Positions 56,660 to 64,000 of a stretch of 64,000 nt of DNA are shown in pieces. Location of the stretch: NCBI RefSeq assembly GCF_004027225.2, contig NC_044278.2, positions 5,828,001-5,892,000 of the forward strand. The letters run 5' to 3'. The notes under the pieces are model-generated. The model worked only from the letters and a program-made list of their open reading frames with translations, had not been told where the DNA came from and ran no database searches. The stretch is from Strigops habroptila (taxonomy: Eukaryota; Chordata; Aves; Psittaciformes; Psittacidae). Positions within the stretch are counted from its first letter, which is position 1. Every line of letters begins with the position of its first letter. A program made the translations under genes and the position numbers.

Positions 56660-59600
56660 GCCTTATTTTTGTCTCACTTCCACCACCCTCATTTTCTGCT
56701 GAAGATCTGTATGAGGATGACAGCTCCATCTCCCACTCTCCTTTCTTCTTTGCTTTGCTAGTCCAGAGGTCAAGAGGGGTCCACCTCCCTGGTATGGTTC
56801 AGTAAGGGCTGTGGATCTATCCACACCAGGCACACACACCACTGTTACTGTGTATGTACAAATTATCTATACTGAAAACGCAAGTGCTGTGGTAACACAG
56901 CAGGAATGAAGGCATGACTAGTACATACAGCTGTCCCTCAGCTCCTCCTCTGCAGTGAAACTGTGGCGTATTAGCAGTAAACTGAAGGAGGCTCCTAGGT
57001 TCAAAGAGGTTTTCAATTATTTAACAATATGAGTTTGTTTAATGATCTGTCTGTTGGCTTCATACTGCTTTGTATTTTTCTGCCACCCGCATAAAATTCC
57101 TTTCTTCCTTGCTTGCTCACATGGCAGAGTCTCTAAACCACAGGAAAGATGACTCATAGAAGTCATTCTACATTTCTCTGTCCCCTTGTTTCCTGCCCAA
57201 ATAATAGCAAGTACTTTGGACCAAATTGAAGCTTTCAGGGTTTCTCTTCAAATTTTTCAAGTTTTTATTTACTACTGCTGAAGTTCCTTCATTTATGACT
57301 TGGGTTTTTCGTTTTGGTTTGGGGTTTTTTTTTGTGTGTGTTTGTTTGTTGCTTTTTGTTTGGTTGGTTCGGGTTAGGTTTTTTTAAGTGTAAAACTTTT
57401 TCTCAACTTCATTAAATCTGCAGAAATTCATATACATACACAAAAAGATTTATTGCTGGAACCAGAGTTTCAGAACAATCCTAAACTAAAAATATAGACT
57501 TTCTTACTCATATCTCTGCTTGAAATAAGAGCTTGGCAATAAAACTGTTTTCTTGATTCAGAAAAGAGTTCCAGCAGCAGTGGTAGTAGTTATAGTGACT
57601 CTGGAATTACAAATGCAGACCATGAATATACAGGAGCTGCACTGGGTTTTGCTGTTATAGCTGTGGGTTTAAATTATTTTTGTAGGGTTGCTGGAGGTTT
57701 GGGTGGGGTTATTTGCTAGCTTACTTGTTTGACTTTTTAGGAATATGGAACCATTATGGGAAGTTCTATGGTATGGATGAGAATTCCTTTATTTCTAGGA
57801 ATAACTAGAATTGATTTAACCTTCCAGAAATATTTATTCCTGAAATGCTAGGAAAAATGGCTGAGGCAAAAGAGAAAAGGGACAGGCCAGTCTATTAATC
57901 TTCATTGTGTTGCTTAGCCTAATAGATTGTTTTAGTGTTTCGGTCAGTTAGTTGCAACTAATCATGGAAAAGAAAGCCTATTAAAACCACAAAAAACCTA
58001 CAGAGCTTTGTTTTGTGGTGGACTGTCAGCTAGCAGTTGACAACAGCTAAGGTGACAGCTGCCAGTTCATTTTATAGGTCTTTGCTTTACCATTACATAC
58101 AGCTGGCTGGAAATGTTCTAGCCGTTGTTCCTTTGCTAACAGGTGTAATTTAAAGTTGGTCTTCTTAAGTCGTTTGTAACTGAGTTGCAGGCTGGTTTTA
58201 CTGTTTTTCTGCTAGGGAAAGAGCCTACTTAAACTGTGTGCTAAGGGTCAATTTTTGTGCATCTGTGCCTAAAACTTCTTCATCCCTCCTCCTTATTCCA
58301 TGCTTGAACTTTTCTGTAATAATATTGAATAGGGGTTTAATTTCTACTATTTTGGATTGTCTCTGGGGAGCGAGCTCTTCTGTGCTGCTGCTTCTTCTGT
58401 GCTGCTGCTTCTTTCTGTGTTGTTTTGCCATCTGCCCCTTCCTTCCCCCCACCCCAAATAATGCTTTTAAGCCCAGCTGTTAGTATCACCCAAAGATTGG
58501 TTTTTGAAGTCAAACAACAGAAAGTTTCTCTGAGCCTGTGAGCCGGGGTCAGTTATGGTGCTAAACAATTTTGATAATCTTAACATCCGATGAATTGAGA
58601 GTATTCTTTGAATGATCAGGATTCACTCAGTTTAGAAGCAGAAATAATCCCAAGTGACTAGCTGGGAATAGTCACAGCAATTATGAACAGTGCTAGGGAT
58701 TAGCAAAGGTGGAGTATTTAAAATCATTCAATTGGGTCCTGTAAATATATTGAAGACTTGCATAAATTATTCTTCATGACAATCACTATAAACTAGAGAG
58801 CTGTATGCTCAGAATTTCCCAGAAAGCAAAAAAAAAAGATCACCAACCAGAAAAAAAAAAGCAAAGACAGAGAACCAGAATTAGAATCTGGCTGAGATTA
58901 AATATTACTTCTGGTGCTGCAAGTCTTTTGGATAAGCATTAGATATGCAGTTCTAAAGATCAAGAGTGTTTAGTAATTAATGTACAGTTTTATGTATGCT
59001 TCCAGAACAAAACAGGCTTGTTTTGTACTTTCAGTATTTAACATTTTCATGAAATGTAAATGGTGATATTTATGAAAATCACAGAAATATTCATCCAGAT
59101 AGAGGTAAATTCACTTACAGTCTTTCAAAAATTAAACTACTTTCAGGTCACAGTGGTGCCAATAATAGCTTTACTCTAAGATATTCTGAATAATTCATAA
59201 GCATAAGAAGGACATTCTGACTTTTACCTAATCTAGCCTAAAAGATTAGGATCTAATAGGAAACTTGATAATATGCATTAGCCGTTTGTAATGGGGCAGA
59301 CTTGAAGACCCTGCCCAGGGACACAGGACTCCTCTTGAGTCATTCCGGTATCAGGTGCTTGAACTCTGCATGCAGATGCAAGGTAATTATCACTGAGTAA
59401 CAGAAGCAGGTGCTGTTATTGACCCTATTGAGGTTATAAAAAGGAGCTGGAGGTTTTTGTTGTAGAAACTAGTTTTTGGAGGGAAAGATTGTGTAAGTGT
59501 GGTTATAAGGTGATCTAATTTTGGGGAAGAGACTCAGGGTTTCTGTTTAATGGCTGCTCAGATTTTTAACTGTGACTTTCAGGTGATGCTGTATAAACCT

Positions 59601-61599
59601 GATAGCTTGTACCCATGATGGTATGGGAAGAAAACTTTTCTTTGTGTCAGTTACCAATGATATGGAACATATGAGTAGTCTGAGGTCTTCTTCCTTCTAC
59701 TGTGCAGAAACTTCAAGGAAAAAGGTAAGTGTGAAATGTGGTGGATGACTGAATGTATCAAACAAAATGCATGTGCATTTGGTGTTTCTGTAATTATGTA
59801 AGATGGGGAGTTTTATGAGATGTAAGCAGAGCATCTTTGGTTTTGCTAGTAATTAATAAGCTTGAAATATCTTAAAATATGTCTTTTGAGTAAAGCTACA
59901 TGGTTAATAAGTTAGAGAGTACTGTAATAAATTATAATAGACTCTTTTTTCCCCCATTTTGCTACTCTAGAGCTGTTCAGGCTGTCTTTCTTACTATGTC
60001 TGTGTCTTTATTGCAGTGATCGCATAGTCTATCTTTGTCTGTATATCTTAAGTGCTGCATGATTTGTTTTCATTTATGTGTCTTCCTCTATTGTTAATTA
60101 AGCTAAAAATAACACCTCTGGTTCACAATAGCTTTGCTGTTTTAATATCCATCTTTTCTTCTGCTCTGTCCCTAATCCGAACAATTGGGTGCCCTAAGGA
60201 AAAATAAAGAATCTCAGCTTTTGTAGGACTGATTTTTATTTGAAAATTGCCAGAGCACAAAATACTGCCTGTGCTGTTATAATAATCCATGCAGAAGGAG
60301 GCAGATCTTGGCTCCAGGGAAGGCCGACCTATTTAACAGAAAGATTGGCTAGCCCAAGGAAGCCATTTTTTAAGCAGATTGAGGTTGCTGTGATCTACAG
60401 GGATATGTGTGTTAGAGCTAATAAGTTATCACCTAACCCATGATGCTTTTCTCCTGATTGTTTTGTTTTAATTCCAGCAAAAGCCATGGAAAGTCCCCCA
60501 ACAGCGTCTGTTGCTGACCTGCTGGGTTTATGGCCCCAGGCAGCCAAACACTTCAAGCTACTCATTTCAAAATATATCACTGACAGCTTGGATGTGAGGA
60601 GAAAACTTAAAAGTTGTGAAGCTTGAGAGATGAGAGTGGCAAAGATGAAACACTAGTTAGAATTATGGGTTGTTTTCTCCACTTAGAGTAATTGAGTAAT
60701 TGCAACCTAGCCAAATCTATGCAATGAAAATAATTTGTCTCTACAGCAGACAGCTGTTGTCTTCATGCTCCTATGGTGGTACCATTTGTGTCGCACATGG
60801 CCACTCATGGCATTCTTGGGCTCCATTAAATTTGCCTTGAATATCACTGGATATGCAGTTCTTCCATGCTACCTGATCTAGCCTATATTTTGTTTCTTGC
60901 CTTTTAAATTGGCAGGAACTTTAAGGGCTCTAAACAAAACCAGTAATGTGGCCACCTGGTAGTGAAACAAATAATGGCTCATAAGAATCACCCCACCAGG
61001 CAACCCTTTGAAATTATGTACATTATTTCTGCTTCCTAGTTGAGAGATACAGCATTATCATGATGAGTCCTAATTATTTCATTAAGTTTTCTTCAATATC
61101 TGTTCGATCTTAAAAAAACTAATTATCAATTCCTCATTCTGTTAGTTAGTGCAAACCTACATAAATTATAAGAAAGAGCTACTCAGGTCATGACTATTTT
61201 TTCAAAGAGATCTACTATATAAAACTACTCTAAAAAAATAGCTGTGTTCAAGTCAGTGATATGGCTTTTTTCCATGAAGTGTATAAAATAAAATTATTAA
61301 AAAGGACTCACATTTAAAATCAGAAAAAGGCCTATCTACTTTCTTTACTGGAGTGTCAGGCAATGGTGTCGGTCATATGACAGTGTTATGTGAACCACAG
61401 AAAACATGTTGAATACTGTGGTGTTGTACCTAAATAGACTGTCACTTGAAAAGATGGGTTTTTTTGTTTGCCTTGCTTTCATGTTAAGATAGAGTTCATA
61501 TTTGAATAAAATAAGCACATGAGGGATTGTGCCATTTCTAAGCAAGGAAATCTTTAAGTATGTGTGGCTGTATGGAACACTGACTAATAAAATGGGGAA
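56660..61599. other. Gene-free AT-rich sequence right of the provirus
   Basis: No supported exon, RNA gene or transposon. It includes a G/T-rich tract (57300-57382), a duplicated 17-bp TTCTGTGCTGCTGC-type unit (58378-58411), two A-runs near 58.83-58.86 kb, and otherwise unremarkable sequence. Short frames, such as the Lys/Arg/Gln-rich one on the minus strand at 58.2-58.45 kb, are probably chance. Confidence 0.6.
57300..57382 (+). repeat. G/T-rich low-complexity tract
   Basis: GGGTTTTT, GGTTTGGGG, TGTGTGTTTG and GTTTGGTTGG units with almost no A or C, like the tract at 6.04 kb. Confidence 0.75.
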
Positions 61600-61800
61600 T
61601 GTGCCCCATCTACGAGGGTGCTGAGGCACTGGCACAGGGTGCCCAGAGAAGCTGTGGCTGCCCCATCCCTGGCAGTGTTCAAGGCCAGGTTGGACACAGG
61701 GGCTTGGAGCAACCTGCTCTAGTGGAAGGTGTCCCTGCCCGTGGCAGGGGGTTGGAGCTGGATGAGCTTTAAGGTCCCTTCCAACACAAACCATACTATG
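61600..61800 (+). mobile_element. CR1 LINE 3' end
   Basis: This 5'-truncated CR1 tail runs from about GGTGCTGAGGCACTGGCACA through GGTGCCCAGAGAAGCTGTGG, CTTGGAGCAACCTG and GGTTGGAGCTGGATGAGCTT to the ACCATACTATGAA end. It is short, as is typical of bird CR1 copies, and produces a spurious minus-strand frame of 149 codons. Confidence 0.9.
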
Positions 61801-64000
61801 AACGTGAAGGTGTTATTACATAATCATAAATTCAAAATTTATGTTAAGTAAAGACAACCAACTGTTTATATTTTGGCTCATCAGCTTCAGGTAAATTATG
61901 TATCAAATATTGGTCCTCTGTATCATTGCCAAAAATAACTTCGTGTGCCCCTAATGATAACTACCACTATTTGTGAGTACTACTACATTAAACCAAAATA
62001 GCTTCTGCTAATCAACTGCATTGAACATGCACAAGTTAGAAGGCTAATTAAAGTTACTATGAACTTCAGGAGAGGATTTTTATATCAGGAAAAGACTATG
62101 ACGATGAGGTACGACTGTCTCAAGTTCCCCTTTCCATATAGCAAAAGTTCTGAATAAGCCTAAACTTTTTCTCCATCCTTCTGGATCAACTGAACTGCAT
62201 GAAAGTGTGTGTACAAAGGAGCTTACTTTTTATACTGCTGAACAGTCAATCTAGGTATGCTGCTAAATTATTTTGTCTCATGGCTCGGGTCAGCATAATT
62301 AATACCATGTGAAAAGCTGGGTGACTTGTTGCAGGTACATGTTGGAGGTTTCAAATCAAGTGTCTAAAAACACTGCTATGAAATTGTGTGGTTTTTCATT
62401 CCATATGAGATGTAATGTTCATAGCTAATTTTTGTACTACTTTTGCTTAGGACTGCCTACGTATATGCATTGCCTAGTCAGCTTATAAGGTAATGCACTG
62501 TTATAAGCTGCTCAAAAAGAAACCACGCTGCTATACTAAGTGGTTATCTTACAGCATATGTTTTTGATTTAAAAACCACAAACAACAAAAAAACCTTCAT
62601 GGAACTTCCGAGGCATGTTATTTCAAAAACAGTTATTCAGTTTTTACGTAATTGTGAAGGATTTTGCAGTTCTAATAAATAAAACATAGGTATATTAAAA
62701 GCATATTAAACAGTTCTTCTCTTAAAAATTTAAAATGGTACTTTGTTCTCTGGACTCCTCCTGAGTCTGCATTAAGAAAAATAAAAGTGTTGTATAACAG
62801 TTTTACTGGTTTTACTGCAGCATATCTTAAAGTAATGACTTTGCCATATTTGTATGTGATGCATTAAGAAAATCCTCTTTCTTACTTCCGTGGATGCTTA
62901 TTCTGACTTAGAAAGGAGAGTTTCATTTGTCTTTGGTAATAATTGATTATTTTAATCAAGCAGGAGAGGATATTAGTCCAGAGTTCTAACTCTGTCTTCC
63001 TCTGTTACAAGGTAAAAATCATAGATGTGTCACTTGGTTTCAAAACGCAGATTTTTCTAATGCTGTGTTTTGTAGTGGATGATCTGGGTTGAAAATGCAG
63101 CTTTAAAGTACATGCAAGATGTAAGTATGTGTTCAGAGACAGGCTCTGCTGTTCCACTTCCAGCATTCATATCCTTCCTGTTACTAAACCTTTCTGCCAT
63201 ATGTCTCCTCATTTGTAGTCCTTGACTTGCCTTTTCCCATAGATATTCTAGGTGCCCACACAGGAAGGAAACTGCTCTGAGCTCCTGCTAACAGAGGTGG
63301 GGAAGGGGACTGGCTAATAAGCTTGTGATCATGACCAAGATTGCAGTACTTTCTCATGCATTGTGTAGGGTTTGACAGTGCTGAAATATATTGGCATGTT
63401 GTAAGCAAACAGGACAGAAGTTAAAACATGAATTGGGTGAAATGAGCTCTGTAAGGATCCCTCAAGGCCCTTTAACTGGCTTAAACAAATAAACCACACT
63501 AAACATGATGTCAAGAGGCACTGTTGAAGTAGAATTTGTTTATTCTTTTTCATTAGTCTGTTTTATGGAGTTCTTGGAAAAAATATCCTTGTGCCATGGA
63601 GGTTTTAAAGAATCAAGTTAACTATAATTCCAGCAGAAGGATGTCTGGCATGATGTCAGAAATGTGAATATGTCCTTGGCCTTATTTATATTTGCTTCCT
63701 TAATAACCAAGAATAAAAATGATACACAAGAAGGTACTTGTCATAGTCATCAGCAATGCAGGGGTGGAAAAAAAAAAAGGTGTCTATGAGGGGGAGTGGG
63801 ACCATGGCAACAAGGTCAGAATAATAGGGTGTACCAATAAGGGTTTAAAGTCAAAGCTGGGAAGAATTCAAAACTTGATAAAACTGACGAATGTGAGATA
63901 CATGGCTTTAAGGTCATCTTTAAAAGTATACTATTTATGCCTTTGTGATCATTACAAGGGTTTCCTTCCTGCGTGGGTGAATTGAGTACGTCATGTAAAC
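61801..64000. other. Gene-free AT-rich sequence to the window end
   Basis: Nothing recognisable. The 88-codon plus frame at 63719-63985 starts at an ATG and is Lys-rich, but shows no domain and no splice or promoter context. Confidence 0.6.

Noticed and set aside
61345..61794. 149-codon minus-strand frame
   Set aside because: Antisense to the CR1 3' end at 61.6-61.8 kb.
1..64000. CRISPR arrays, operons, Shine-Dalgarno sites, attachment sites
   Set aside because: The window is vertebrate nuclear DNA. No spaced direct-repeat array or prokaryotic gene arrangement exists here.

Overview
This is vertebrate nuclear DNA, almost certainly from a bird. The evidence is two 3'-truncated CR1 LINEs with the avian-type 3' end, long-terminal repeats of a family I associate with bird genomes, and an AT-rich background with little open reading frame beyond chance. 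No prokaryotic gene layout, rRNA, tRNA or CRISPR array is visible.

Layout: bases 1 to about 46,120 are AT-rich, gene-poor sequence. It holds a 36-bp LTR relic (2750), a complete solo LTR with a perfect 5-bp target-site duplication (17711-18315, ATAAT on both sides), two old MIR/CORE-SINE-like fragments (16.4 kb, 33.8 kb), and low-complexity tracts. Bases 46126-56011 form one composite endogenous retrovirus of 9,886 bp on the minus strand, bounded by two full LTRs and a perfect 5-bp duplication (AGGAG at 46121-46125 and 56012-56016). After it come a broken, unidentified coding relic (56.2-56.7 kb), a long gene-free stretch, and a CR1 3' end at 61.6 kb.

The composite retrovirus is the centre of interest. 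In its own 5'-to-3' direction (minus strand) it reads: 5' LTR, a lysine-type primer-binding site, a deletion that removed gag and protease, reverse transcriptase and RNase H, a short piece of viral 3' region with the first bases of U3, then about 4.8 kb of host DNA. After the host DNA come another piece of viral 3' region, a second copy of the RT-end/RNase H segment, integrase, the 3' region and the 3' LTR. The host DNA is the end of the ARPC4-TTLL3 locus: part of the last coding exon of ARPC4 (an Arp2/3 complex subunit), followed by ten exons of TTLL3 (a tubulin monoglycylase) with their introns and splice sites. Host homology stops 9 bp after the TTLL3 stop codon.

All ten TTLL3 exons join in phase and keep the ATP-grasp ligase motifs. 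The only coding lesion I see is one extra base in a five-base homopolymer in exon 9. The C-terminal exon ends in a long proline-rich tail built from an 18-residue (54-bp) repeat. The ARPC4 piece has changed residues in a protein that is normally almost invariant, so this is a displaced copy and not the native locus. The GC-rich host segment stands out sharply from its AT-rich surroundings, consistent with origin in a gene-dense region elsewhere. The viral pol is dead (in-frame stops, missing N-terminus) and no gag or env was seen, so any mobility would have needed help in trans. Whether the TTLL3 copy is expressed, perhaps from the LTR, cannot be told from sequence.
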